Part shown: positions 1 through 8,566 of the stretch, piece after piece
Numbering within the stretch: the stretch's first letter is position 1
How the letters are laid out: each line of letters opens with the position of its first letter
Assembly (NCBI RefSeq): GCF_013003985.1
Contig: NZ_CP053073.1
Span: forward strand, 3,658,001 to 3,722,000
DNA length: 64,000 nt
Direction of reading: 5' to 3'
Source of the DNA: Usitatibacter palustris
GTDB lineage: Bacteria > Pseudomonadota > Gammaproteobacteria > Burkholderiales > Usitatibacteraceae
Program-made: the position numbers and the translations under genes
The notes under the pieces: generated by a model
The model's database searches: none
Told to the model about the DNA's origin: nothing
What the model saw: the letters and a program-made list of their open reading frames with translations, nothing else

Positions 1-2057
1 TTGCCTGCCGCTGCAATCAGGGCAAAGGGCGCGCCCGGAATGGTCGCAGGCGTCACGCTATTCGAAGGCGAGGACGCAGGCCCCGTACCCACCGCGGTCG
101 TCGCGCGAACAGTAAAGGTGTACGCCGTGCCATTCGCGAGCCCACCCACGACGATCGGCGACGCAGCGCCGCTCGCGGTGATGCCGCCGGGCGATGATGT
201 AACGGTGTACGAAGTGATCGCCGTGCCACCGTTCGCCGCGGGCGGCGTGAACGCGATGGTGGCCTGCGTGTTGCCCGCCGTCGCCACGCCGATCGTCGGC
301 GCACCGGGAAGCGAGACCGGCGTGACGCTGTTCGAGGGCGCCGACGGCGGCCCCGTGCCCACCGAGTTCGTCGCCGTCACGGTGAACGTGTACGCGGTCC
401 CGTTGGTGAGTCCCGTCACCGCGATCGGCGACGCCGGACCACTCGCGGTGATGCCGCCGGGCGAGGACGTGACGGTGTACGAGGTGATCGTCGCGCCACC
501 GTTCAACACCGGCGGCGTGAACGTCACTCCCGCCTGCGCATTGCCTGCGGAGGCCACGCCGATCGTCGGCGCACCGGGAAGCGCCGCAACGAGGGCGGTG
601 GTATCGGTCGCCGAGTTGTTGGCCGGCGCGAGATCGTTCACTCCCGCGGGTGCCGCGATGGCTGCGGTGACGGACAGTGTTCCCGTCGCGCTGGGGGAGA
701 CCGTGCAGCCCGCGGTGTAGATCACGCGTCCGCCCGGCGGCAGGAACACCGTGTCGTTGATGCTGCCGTTTCCGCCTGGCGTGCAGCTGCCGCCCGCGCC
801 GATGCAGATCCACGTGCAGGTGAGCGACGACGGGAAGGTGGTGGTCACCGTCGCGCCACTCGCGCCGCCGGGGCCTGCGTTGCTCGCCGTGATCGTGTAC
901 GTGACGTTGCCGCCTGGCTGCGCCGTCGTGACGCCGTCGGTGTTCGTGATCGCGAGGTCGGCCGAGATGCCGATCGTGTCGGTGTCGGTCGCGACGTTGT
1001 CGCCGAAGTTGGGATCGACCGCGGTTCCCGGCGTGAGGAAGGTCGCGGTGTTGACGAGCGTGCCGGTGGCCGTGAGTGAAACAGCGCAGGTGGCCGTATA
1101 GGTCACGCTGCCGCCCCGCACGAGGTTCACCGTCGCATCGTTGATGTTTCCCGCGCCACTCGCCGCACAGGTGCTTCCCGCGCCTCCCGCGCAGGTCCAG
1201 TTGCACGTGAGCTGCGACGGGAAGGTATCGACGAGCCGCGCACCGAACACCGGGAAGGGCCCGGCGTTCCTCGCATTGATGGTGTAAGTGACGTTGCCGC
1301 CCGGGAACGCGGTTGTGACGTTGTCGGTGTTGGTGACCGAGAGGTCCGTGGCCTGCTCAGCCAGGATCTCCCAGCCGAAATCTGCCGGCGGTCCACCGGC
1401 GAAAGTGCTGAGCGCGCCAACCGGATTGTCCGAGGCGAACGAGCCCGCCGCCGCGGTGACGAAGTAGAGATCGCCGCTGGTGCCGAGGTCCGGCGGCGAG
1501 AAGATCCCCTGCGCAAGGTTGTTGAGCTGCTCGGCCGTCGCGCCGGTCGAGCCGTTCGCGTTGTCGAACGAGATGCCCGCCCAGAGCCGCGACGTATCGA
1601 GAACGAAGCGGGTGCTCGTCTTGATCGTGCCCACGCGGCCGGCGGTGAACACGATCGGGTTGTACGTGAACGCCGCGATGAGCGTGCCCGGCCCGCCGGC
1701 CAGGCCATCGGCCGCATAGAAACGAACCAGCATGCGCGCCGAGACGTCCACGGCGTTCTGGTTCGTGACGGTGAAGCGAAAACCGTTGACCTGGTATGGC
1801 GGCGTGCCGGCCAGGGTGAGGTCGTCGGCGGCCAGGCGCGTGATCGTGTTGAGGAGCTGCTGCGCGGCGCCGCCCGCGGCGTACGACTGGTTCCGGAATG
1901 TCGCCAGGTTGGAGTACACCGCGTCGTTGCTGGCGGCCTTCAGGCCGCGCTGCTCCACCCGGGCGTCGCCGCCAGCCTGGTCGGAAACCTGGGCTTTCGC
2001 CGGCGCGCCGAGAGCGCAGGCGACAAGCATTGCGCTTGCCAGCAGCCACCGCATCAT
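1..2057 (-). CDS. Secreted surface protein with DUF11 and FN3 repeats (C-terminus outside window)
   Basis: The frame stays open from an ATGATG at 2057 to the window edge, so about 685 residues are visible and the C-terminus is missing. A signal peptide (MMRWLLASAMLVACALGAPA) is followed by about 190 unique residues. Two DUF11-type repeats come next (SVTNTDNVTTAFPGGNVTYT and AITNTDGVTTAQPGGNVTYT are the repeat starts), then at least two fibronectin III-like repeats beginning PGAPTIGVA. The FN3 units are about 89 codons, and the same 267-bp period is visible in the DNA. GGGGAG lies just before the first ATG. It sits 47 bp downstream of the pilus operon on the same strand and could be an adhesin made with it, but it lacks a pilin fold. 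Related proteins often end in IPTL-CTERM; the end is not visible here. Confidence 0.85.
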   Translation of the reverse strand, partial: MMRWLLASAMLVACALGAPAKAQVSDQAGGDARVEQRGLKAASNDAVYSNLATFRNQSYAAGGAAQQLLNTITRLAADDLTLAGTPPYQVNGFRFTVTNQNAVDVSARMLVRFYAADGLAGGPGTLIAAFTYNPIVFTAGRVGTIKTSTRFVLDTSRLWAGISFDNANGSTGATAEQLNNLAQGIFSPPDLGTSGDLYFVTAAAGSFASDNPVGALSTFAGGPPADFGWEILAEQATDLSVTNTDNVTTAFPGGNVTYTINARNAGPFPVFGARLVDTFPSQLTCNWTCAGGAGSTCAASGAGNINDATVNLVRGGSVTYTATCAVSLTATGTLVNTATFLTPGTAVDPNFGDNVATDTDTIGISADLAITNTDGVTTAQPGGNVTYTITASNAGPGGASGATVTTTFPSSLTCTWICIGAGGSCTPGGNGSINDTVFLPPGGRVIYTAGCTVSPSATGTLSVTAAIAAPAGVNDLAPANNSATDTTALVAALPGAPTIGVASAGNAQAGVTFTPPVLNGGATITSYTVTSSPGGITASGPASPIAVTGLTNGTAYTFTVTATNSVGTGPPSAPSNSVTPVSLPGAPTIGVATAGNTQATIAFTPPAANGGTAITSYTVTSSPGGITASGAASPIVVGGLANGTAYTFTVRATTAVGTGPASSPSNSVTPATIPGAPFALIAAAG

Positions 2058-2104
2058 TGGAGCTCCCCTTTGCCTGCGAAGGTACGCCAGTCGCCCGAAG
2101 TGCG

Positions 2105-2623
2105 CTACGGAGAGACGGTGACCTGGATGACGTCGCGGTACCGGCCCACTTCTCCGCTCTGGTTCCCGAAGAGCTCGCCGTAGACGTTGAAGGTCTTGTT
2201 GTCTCCGTGCTGGTTCACGCTAATGGGTTGGGTGTCGCGCGAGCCGTCGCCCCAGACGATCGTCCGCGAGGAGTTGGTGAACAACTGGTAGCGCAGCTGG
2301 CTGTTGCCAGGTCCGTTCAAGCGTCGATCCTGGTAGTCGCCGGTGTTCGAACTCGGGCCCGCGCTGACGATGGGGGGCACGGTGCCGATGCCGCTGCATC
2401 TCAGCTCGAATGACGTGCTGGTGATCACCGAGTTGGGGCTCGCATCGTCGTACCCACCGAAGTCGAACGCCCGGATCTTGAGGTTGCAGCCCGTGCCGAT
2501 GCGAGGCGAGGCGACTTCCCTCGGCGTGCGGAATTGCGCCATGGCGTCCAGCGCATGACCCAGCACCAGGGCCATTGCGCAGGCAATCACCCAGCCCCGC
2601 TCAGAACTGCGCCGCGATCTCAC
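2105..2623 (-). CDS. SCPU (spore coat U)-domain pilin or tip protein
   Basis: 172 residues with an N-terminal signal (WVIACAMALVLGHALDAMAQ) and a SCPU-type beta-sandwich. A Cys pair (GTGCNLKI, FELRCSG) frames the first strands and the C-terminus ends RYRDVIQVTVSP, the typical closing G strand. In this family subunits cross the outer membrane through an usher. It is the last gene of the operon, overlaps the usher 3' end by 23 bp, and differs from the two 5' pilins (no IDFGDLEQ motif). I infer a minor or tip subunit rather than the shaft protein. Confidence 0.85.
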   Translation of the reverse strand: MRSRRSSERGWVIACAMALVLGHALDAMAQFRTPREVASPRIGTGCNLKIRAFDFGGYDDASPNSVITSTSFELRCSGIGTVPPIVSAGPSSNTGDYQDRRLNGPGNSQLRYQLFTNSSRTIVWGDGSRDTQPISVNQHGDNKTFNVYGELFGNQSGEVGRYRDVIQVTVSP

Positions 2624-4985
2624 ATTTCACCTCGCCCATCCTGAACACCGCCGTTCGTTCGGCCGGTACCTCGACATGCACGCCACAAGGGCCCTCCTCC
2701 AGGTCCGCCGTCAGGTGGTAGCGGCCAGGCTCGACCTGGTCGAACTGGAACCAGCCACCCTTGCCGGTGCGGGCGCGCAGCGAATCGGCGCGCTCGCTCC
2801 GCACGATCAGCTCCGTGTTCTCCACTTCGACCTTGACGCCATTGTGATCGCGCACCAGCCTGCCGACGACCGACAGGATGGGATGCAGATCGAAGCGAAC
2901 GCGATAGCCCACCCCCTGCGCGGGCACGAGCACCTGCCGATTGGCCGGCACCGAGATGGAGATGGGGATGTCCTCGTCGGCGATCGCGATGTCGTTGCGC
3001 GTAAGCACCGGGACGTTGGCGATGAGCACCTCGCCCTGCGAATCCGTGCTGCCGATAAGCTCGTTGTTGCGCGATACGCGCACGCCCTCGACGCCGTTCA
3101 ACTCGACCACCGCGAACGAGTCCGTCACGGGCTGCGTCAGGTGGCACGACTTGCCGACGCATGCAAACGCGCCCTCCACGCCGGCCCGGTAGGCCTCGCT
3201 GCGGGTGCCGTCATCGAGCCTCGCGCCGCGTGCTGCAGCGTTGATCACGCCGTGGCGCATGCGGAATGTCGCGTCGGCCTGGGCCTCGCGCGATGTCGGG
3301 GTTTGCTGCGCGCCTGCGCGCCAGCCGTAACCCTCACCCAGCGGCACGTTGCGATCGGCTTGCACGTACGACGTCTGGCCGCCGTCGGCATCGCGGCGCC
3401 AGCCCGCGGTGGCGCCGTAAGGCTCGCCGAGCGTCATCGAAAAGCTGGCACCGGCCTGGGTCGTGCAGAACGTGTTCGTGATGCAGGTGCGGAGCACCGA
3501 TGCCACCAGGTTTCCGATGCCGAAGAACCCCGAAGAGAGACTCACGCCGTAATCCCGTTGCGGGAGTGCATTGAAGTACCGGCGATCGGTCGCCGAGAGC
3601 GAAAGCATGAGCGTCCAGCCGAGGCCTTGGTCCCAGCCGACGGTGGCTTCGCGCCGCAGCCTCGGCGCAACATCGAGTTGCCCCGGGGTTCCCGGTGCCA
3701 CGGTCCTGGCGTTGTATCCGGCTTCGAATCCGCGCGCGAGCGCGCGCAACGTCGTTCCGCCACGCGTGTAGTTCCAGGCGAACTGTCCCGCGAGTGCCAC
3801 ATCCGCATCGCCCAGGCGCTGCGCGCCCACCTGCGCCGAGAAGACGCCGATCGGATCGGCGCGCAGGCCCGCGGCGATCGCGCCGAAGGAATAACCCGGG
3901 CTTCGCTGGGCCTCGACACCCAGCGTGATGCGATCGGTGAATCCGTGGAACACATAGCCGGAAAAGACGCCGGCGCCATACGAGTCGAGCGAAGCCGAAC
4001 GCTCCGCGCCATAGGACACGTTGAAGTCGGTGAGCCCCTTCGAGAGCAGCCGCTCCGTGAAGTAGAAAGGAATGCGCAGCCGCTCGCGCACGCCCGTCGC
4101 ATCGCGGATCACGACTTCGACGTTGCGCAACCCCGCGAAGTCCTGGAGGTTGCGGAAGTCGTAGGGGCCCGGCTGCAGTTGCCGGGTCGCGATCTGCACG
4201 CCATCGACGAAAATCTCGGCGGTCGATGCGCTCGAGGCAATCCCCGTGAGGCGCGCGGTCGGAGAAGTGACGAGCCCCGGGTGCAGGTCGAAGGCGCGGC
4301 CGAACGAAATCCCCCCGAGCGAATAGCCGCGCGAGAGCGAGCCCGAGCGCGTGTCGAAGTCACCGGCTATGAAGCGCAGCATCTCGGGCGCCCAGTCGCG
4401 CTGCACGAATGTCTGGATGCGGTAGTTCTGGGTCACGCCGGCGGCCTGAGTGGTCTGGTGCTCGGTCCGCGCGAGCCAGCCGCCCGCCGCCAGGTTCGCG
4501 AGCAAGCGCCCGGAGTAGGCGGATGCGCCGTCGGCGCGCTCGGCGGACAGATCGTAGTTCAGGTATCCGGACACGCCCTTCGAAGGCGTGATCTCGAGCT
4601 TCTCGGCGCGCGAAAGATCGAAGAGTTGCGCCTGCATGAGCGCGGGTTCGACCGTGAATGCGAGCGTGAGCGTTGCCTCGTCGAGCGCCGCGACCACACC
4701 CTCGAGGCGATCGACACGCGCGTGCGGACGGCCATTGATGACGCGCAGCTCCGTACCTTCCGTGGGAACACCGATGCGCGCGAGGTCTTCCGCCGAAATC
4801 CAGATCCCATCGCTGTCACGCCAGGCGAAGAGCTCGCCCTTCATCGCTTCGTTGAGCGTGGCGTGGACGGGAATGCGCTCGAGCGCGGCGGCAGTCTCGA
4901 CGAGGGCCGCGCGAGCCGGGCTGGCAGCGAACGCGGCGGCCGCTAGAAGCAGCGCCGCGATGCGGCGATCAATTGCGACACGCAT
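2601..4985 (-). CDS. Outer-membrane usher of a chaperone-usher pilus (FimD/PapC family)
   Basis: About 794 residues from the internal start MRVAIDRRIAALLLAAAAFA, which gives a clean signal peptide; the longer reading adds 14 basic residues. It forms the outer-membrane pore that polymerises pilin subunits. Family marks are present: an N-terminal domain, the long beta-barrel with GxxxRG-type strands (GDFDTRSGSLSRGYSLGGISFGR is one region), the plug segment with EIFVDGVQIATRQLQPGPYD, and C-terminal beta-sandwich domains (GRLVRDHNGVKVEVENTELI). The length is normal for SCPU-type ushers. It overlaps the chaperone stop by 17 bp, implying translational coupling. Confidence 0.93.
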   Translation of the reverse strand: MRVAIDRRIAALLLAAAAFAASPARAALVETAAALERIPVHATLNEAMKGELFAWRDSDGIWISAEDLARIGVPTEGTELRVINGRPHARVDRLEGVVAALDEATLTLAFTVEPALMQAQLFDLSRAEKLEITPSKGVSGYLNYDLSAERADGASAYSGRLLANLAAGGWLARTEHQTTQAAGVTQNYRIQTFVQRDWAPEMLRFIAGDFDTRSGSLSRGYSLGGISFGRAFDLHPGLVTSPTARLTGIASSASTAEIFVDGVQIATRQLQPGPYDFRNLQDFAGLRNVEVVIRDATGVRERLRIPFYFTERLLSKGLTDFNVSYGAERSASLDSYGAGVFSGYVFHGFTDRITLGVEAQRSPGYSFGAIAAGLRADPIGVFSAQVGAQRLGDADVALAGQFAWNYTRGGTTLRALARGFEAGYNARTVAPGTPGQLDVAPRLRREATVGWDQGLGWTLMLSLSATDRRYFNALPQRDYGVSLSSGFFGIGNLVASVLRTCITNTFCTTQAGASFSMTLGEPYGATAGWRRDADGGQTSYVQADRNVPLGEGYGWRAGAQQTPTSREAQADATFRMRHGVINAAARGARLDDGTRSEAYRAGVEGAFACVGKSCHLTQPVTDSFAVVELNGVEGVRVSRNNELIGSTDSQGEVLIANVPVLTRNDIAIADEDIPISISVPANRQVLVPAQGVGYRVRFDLHPILSVVGRLVRDHNGVKVEVENTELIVRSERADSLRARTGKGGWFQFDQVEPGRYHLTADLEEGPCGVHVEVPAERTAVFRMGEVKCEIAAQF

Positions 4986-5718
4986 CCGGCGGAAGGACGA
5001 GCTCCTTTTCCGCCTTCTGGCCGCCATCCGCGGTGGCCACCACCTTCACCTTGGCGCCCGGCTTGCACGCGGCGCCCAGCGGGCCGGACACCTCGCGGCT
5101 CGTTCCGGCAAGCAGGTAGGGATTGGTGAGCGGCGCTTCGGTGTCCTTTGCCCCGGCCGCGACACTGGCCATGCGCACGCGCGAAGCGCCGCCGTTCGAG
5201 AGCTTCACCGAATACGTTCCGCCTTTCGCCGTGACCGAGTCGATGGCGAGCTTGCTCTTCGCGCCCGTGGGCACGATGAATACCGGCAACGCGAACCGGC
5301 CGACGACCGCGACCGTTCCCTTGCGCCCTTGCGATGCGCTCAGCGGCGGCGGCAGCTCCTCGATGAACACGCGATACGCCGCTTCGTTCGCGGGCGGCGC
5401 ACCCTCGATGCCCACGCGCACGATGCGCTTGCCGCCGGCGGGCACTTCGAACTGCCGCGGAAAGACGACGAGATCCTTGGTGTTCTCCTCGAAGGCATCG
5501 TTGCCCTGCGCGTCCTGCGTCCACTTGCGCACCGCGACCTGGAACGACAGCGGCTCCTTGCCGCCGTTGGTCACCGTGAAGGATGCGGCCTTGGTCTTCG
5601 CGCCCAGCTCGGCGCCCAGCGGCGCGACGCTGAAGCCGCCGGCGAATGCAGCGGGCGCAGCGGCACCAAGTACGAAACACAGCAGAGCAGCCGGATACTT
5701 CATTGTCATTGTCCTCAT
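4969..5718 (-). CDS. Periplasmic pilus chaperone (PapD-like, SCPU type)
   Basis: 249 residues with signal peptide MKYPAALLCFVLGAAAPAAFA; an alternative start at the internal MKYP is possible. Two immunoglobulin-like lobes are visible. The G1 strand region reads VVFPRQFEVPAGGKRIVRVGI, and AYRVFIEELPP is the conserved mid-domain motif of pilus chaperones. It should bind nascent pilins in the periplasm by donor-strand complementation and hand them to the usher. It overlaps the upstream pilin stop by 4 bp and the usher start by 17 bp. The C-terminus carries a Cys (PPDACRN) that probably pairs with AACKPG. Confidence 0.93.
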   Translation of the reverse strand: MRTMTMKYPAALLCFVLGAAAPAAFAGGFSVAPLGAELGAKTKAASFTVTNGGKEPLSFQVAVRKWTQDAQGNDAFEENTKDLVVFPRQFEVPAGGKRIVRVGIEGAPPANEAAYRVFIEELPPPLSASQGRKGTVAVVGRFALPVFIVPTGAKSKLAIDSVTAKGGTYSVKLSNGGASRVRMASVAAGAKDTEAPLTNPYLLAGTSREVSGPLGAACKPGAKVKVVATADGGQKAEKELVLPPDACRN

Positions 5719-6173
5719 GGGCTGATGGTCACGACGATGGTGTCGCGCAAGGGACCGACGGAAAGGGGATCGTAGTTCTCGCCCTTCACCTCGGCTTCCA
5801 TTTCGAAGACTTCGGGGTACTGCGGGCCCAGTCCATTGCCGTGTTCGGTGCTGCGCGGCCGCAGTTCGTAGCTCAGGTATTCGAGCGTGTTGGTCGCGGC
5901 CTCGCCCTTCATGCGCCGCGTCCCCTTATTGGAGTGCAGTCCGTTGTCGACCTTGATCGTGTAGCGAAGACCCTTGCTGCACCAGAAGAGCACGTTCCCG
6001 TGCGCGATCCGGTTCGGCGAATTGGCACTCTGCTCGAGGTCGCCGAAGTCGATCGACGTGGCCTGGTTGATCTTGCACGTGCCGATGACTTCCGCGCCCA
6101 CGTCCATGTTCGCCTGGTCCGCGGACGCAGCGAGGGCGAACGCGAGGAGACTCATGCCGGCGCGGACCCTCAT
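5715..6173 (-). CDS. SCPU-domain pilin subunit
   Basis: 152 residues with signal MRVRAGMSLLAFALAASADQA. The mature domain begins NMDVGAEVIGTCKINQATSIDFGDLEQ and ends DTIVVTISP, as in spore-coat-U pilins. Two cysteines (GTCKI and FWCSKG) probably form the structural disulfide. It is clearly paralogous to the neighbouring pilin at 6178-6645: both have IDFGDLEQ, a (F/Y)WCxKGLxY motif and an RRMKG segment. Start and stop are spaced for coupling with the next genes, with 4 bp between the two pilins and a 4-bp overlap with the chaperone. Confidence 0.88.
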   Translation of the reverse strand: MRVRAGMSLLAFALAASADQANMDVGAEVIGTCKINQATSIDFGDLEQSANSPNRIAHGNVLFWCSKGLRYTIKVDNGLHSNKGTRRMKGEAATNTLEYLSYELRPRSTEHGNGLGPQYPEVFEMEAEVKGENYDPLSVGPLRDTIVVTISP

Positions 6174-6177
6174 CTTC

Positions 6178-6645
6178 TCAAGGAGCGATGGTGACGACGA
6201 CGGTGTCGAGGAGTTGGCCGACCGAGAGCAGGTTGTAGTCCGCGCCCCTTACGCTGCCGGTGAGGGTGAGCGTCACCGGAGCACCGGGCCCCGCTCCCGT
6301 CCCCGTGGCGGGCGACCCGGACGTGAGGTCATACGGCAGGAACTCGGCTGAGTTCGTCACGGCCACGCCCTTCATCCGGCGCTGCGAACCCGTGGCGTTG
6401 TTCCCGTTGCCCAGGGTCACGGAGTACACGAGGCCCTTGGTGCACCAATACCGAACGCTGCCGGGCGCGTTGCGATCGGGCGCAGTGGTGCCCTGCTCGA
6501 GGTCGCCGAAATCGATCGCCGTGATCGAGTCGATCACGCAGATGCCCTTGATGTTCGCGCGCACGTCGACGCTGGTATCGGCGGCAAACACGGGAAGGGC
6601 AATGGCGAAGAGGGCGGTGCAGGTTGCAAGTTTGCGTTTGCGCAT
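6178..6645 (-). CDS. SCPU-domain major pilin, first gene of the pilus operon
   Basis: 155 residues from the internal ATG (MRKRKLATCTALFAIALPVFA), chosen because AGGGGAGAAACC precedes it and it starts the signal peptide. The longer reading to 6732 has no signal and overlaps the divergent zinc-finger gene. The mature sequence starts DTSVDVRANIKGICVIDSI and contains TAIDFGDLEQ and YWCTKGLVY, ending DTVVVTIAP. As first and shortest gene of the operon it is the likely shaft subunit. The promoter should lie in the 85-bp gap to the divergent gene at 6731. Confidence 0.88.
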   Translation of the reverse strand: MRKRKLATCTALFAIALPVFAADTSVDVRANIKGICVIDSITAIDFGDLEQGTTAPDRNAPGSVRYWCTKGLVYSVTLGNGNNATGSQRRMKGVAVTNSAEFLPYDLTSGSPATGTGAGPGAPVTLTLTGSVRGADYNLLSVGQLLDTVVVTIAP

Positions 6646-6730
6646 GGTTTCTCCCCTGTAGGACCGAATGGTAATCCATCGGCTGGGTCTCGCGTTAAGC
6701 TCCCCAACTCGCGACCCTGGAGGCATCGCC

Positions 6731-6988
6731 ATGGCGAATTGCGATCATCGCGATTCCATCAAGATCACCGAACCGGCAACCCGGACCTGCGCCCAGTGCG
6801 AAGCGATGGGCGATCGCTGGGTCCACCTGCGGCTGTGCATGGCCTGCGGAAACGTCGGCTGCTGCGACAGTTCGAAGAACAAGCACGCGACCGCGCACTT
6901 CCGCGAGACCGGGCACCCGATCGTCCGCTCGATCGAACCGGGCGAGAGCTGGAAGTGGTGCTACGTCGATTCGACGGTGGTGGAGTAG
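6731..6988 (+). CDS. UBP-type zinc-finger protein
   Basis: 85 residues, ATG preceded by GGAGGCATCGCC. Cys/His spacing follows the ubiquitin-hydrolase-type zinc finger: CDHRDS, CAQC, LCMACGNVGCCDSSKNKHATAHFRETGHP, closing with WKWCYVDSTVVE. In eukaryotes this fold binds the ubiquitin C-terminus. Bacterial stand-alone copies are widespread and their ligand is unknown. No catalytic domain is attached. Confidence 0.85.
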   Translation: MANCDHRDSIKITEPATRTCAQCEAMGDRWVHLRLCMACGNVGCCDSSKNKHATAHFRETGHPIVRSIEPGESWKWCYVDSTVVE

Positions 6989-7052
6989 CCGGAAAACCGC
7001 GCGGGCGCTCCATCGTATGATTCAGGTCACGCAACCTCAGGGAGGCATTGCG

Positions 7053-8033
7053 ATGACCGAGCCCGCATCGACGGGACCAGCCGGATACATCCAGCTCGCG
7101 ATCCTCGCGTTGGTGTCCGGGTTAGTGCTGGCCACGTTGTTCTCGCTCACGCTCGAGGCGCCGGAGTGGTTCCAGCTGCCCGTGCGCCGGCCGATCATCC
7201 ACGCGACCCAGGCCGCGATCGCGCTGCTCATCTGGCTACCCATCACTCAGCCCATGTTGCGAGGCCAGGTCGTGTCCCTTGCGGAGACCGGTGCGTTTCC
7301 CCCGACCATCCAGCCCGCGCGCGCCGCGTGGATCCTCGCCGTCTCGATCCTCGCGGTCGTGGTCGCGCATGACATTGTCACCGAGGGGCAGTGGCTGGGC
7401 ACGCACATGGGCATTCCGCGCGGGGGCTTGGCCACCGTGCTCTTCCTGGTGTCGTTTCCGTTCCTCACGTGGATTGCGGTGCACACCTCGCTCGGCGGCA
7501 CGCCCGTCGAGACCATCGATGAGAAAGCGACCGACCGGACGATGCCGGCGCCGCGCTCGTTGTATGGGCCGACCAAGCCTTCAGGTGTCGTGCTGCCCGC
7601 GGGGTCGACGCGCGACCGCGTGATCGCGATGATCGCCACCCTCGACGAAGTGGACGATCAATTCGTCTCGGTCTTCGGGCGCGAAGGCGGCGAGGCTGCG
7701 TTGCGCGCGCTCGCGATGCGCGGCGAAGACACGAAGCGCATCGTCGATGCGTTGTGGAGCCCACCGCTGCCGGCGGAGGTTCCGATGATCCTGCAATCAA
7801 ACCTCGCCACATCCGGCGCCGCTTATTGCGATGCGGTCCGCATCGTCGAAGCGCCGCCGAGCACCGCGGGGGACGAGGTGCGCCGGCGGGCGGCTTCGAA
7901 GTATCGCGACCTGGGATCCTTTGGCGATGACTCGCTGGGGCTCGTGCTCGCGGTTGCTCGCGGTGCCCGGGACAATGCTGCCGTGGATGCGGGCGTTGAG
8001 CCGCGGACGTGGTGGACGTTGCGAACGCGCTAG
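7053..8033 (+). CDS. Membrane protein of unknown function, four N-terminal TM helices
   Basis: 326 residues from the ATG at 7053, preceded by a strong GGAGG; the upstream start at 7017 has none. Four hydrophobic segments are visible: about residues 8-32 (IQLAILALVSGLVLATLFSL), 50-70, 90-110 (AAWILAVSILAVVVAHDIVT) and 123-145 (LATVLFLVSFPFLTWIAVHT). A soluble C-terminal half of about 170 residues follows with no motif I recognise. It shares orientation with the zinc-finger gene 64 bp upstream. No function is proposed. Confidence 0.7.
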   Translation: MTEPASTGPAGYIQLAILALVSGLVLATLFSLTLEAPEWFQLPVRRPIIHATQAAIALLIWLPITQPMLRGQVVSLAETGAFPPTIQPARAAWILAVSILAVVVAHDIVTEGQWLGTHMGIPRGGLATVLFLVSFPFLTWIAVHTSLGGTPVETIDEKATDRTMPAPRSLYGPTKPSGVVLPAGSTRDRVIAMIATLDEVDDQFVSVFGREGGEAALRALAMRGEDTKRIVDALWSPPLPAEVPMILQSNLATSGAAYCDAVRIVEAPPSTAGDEVRRRAASKYRDLGSFGDDSLGLVLAVARGARDNAAVDAGVEPRTWWTLRTR

Positions 8034-8125
8034 GAGCGGATGGGCGGAATTGCGGAACTGGCGGCTGGAAGTGAAGTCGTATCTCTGAGGCGTGACGTTC
8101 TCCATCCGATGCATACAAGGCCCTC

Positions 8126-8566
8126 ATGATCGCGTCGAACATCGCTGTGGTTGCGGCGATCTTTCTCATGGGCCAGGCGGTGGGTCTTTCCCCAAGCGAG
8201 TCTCGCGAGCTCTTCCTCAGGGACTTCGAGCGAGCCCTCGCATCGCGCGACTCGAAAGCACTCATCGCGCTATCGGATGCCGGCTCGTGGAGCGCGGCCG
8301 GATATCCCTCACTCTCCGATCTCCCGCTCCAGCTGCCCACCGGCCCTGTCTCCCGCGTTCGCGACCTGTCCGATGACGCAGTCCTCTACGAGGATGCGCG
8401 CGGACGGCCCTGGCGATTGACGATCACGCAGGGCAACGAAGGGAAGCGACTTGCCGTGATTCGCAGCGCCCCCTGCCCGCGTCCTGACCGGCGCCAAGGC
8501 AACGCCACGGTCGAGGAAGCGGTCAACTCATGGACCGTCCTGGAGTGCTGGCCTCTTCCACGCTAG
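8126..8566 (+). CDS. Hypothetical exported protein
   Basis: 146 residues with ACAAGG before the ATG. The N-terminus (MIASNIAVVAAIFLMGQAVG) looks like a signal peptide or anchor. The rest resembles small periplasmic proteins with a helical start (ESRELFLRDFERALASRDSKAL) and a beta-rich end. Two late cysteines (APCPRP, LECWPL) could pair. The stop abuts the end of the convergent propeller gene, so the two share a terminator region of essentially zero length. Confidence 0.6.
   Translation: MIASNIAVVAAIFLMGQAVGLSPSESRELFLRDFERALASRDSKALIALSDAGSWSAAGYPSLSDLPLQLPTGPVSRVRDLSDDAVLYEDARGRPWRLTITQGNEGKRLAVIRSAPCPRPDRRQGNATVEEAVNSWTVLECWPLPR

Noticed and set aside
1..720. 239-aa plus-strand repetitive frame
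   Set aside because: Repeats come from the FN3 units of the minus-strand gene, which has a signal peptide, SD and known domains.
2676..4946. 756-aa plus-strand open frame over the usher gene
   Set aside because: Arg/His/Ala-rich, no domains; a shadow of high-GC usher codons on the other strand.
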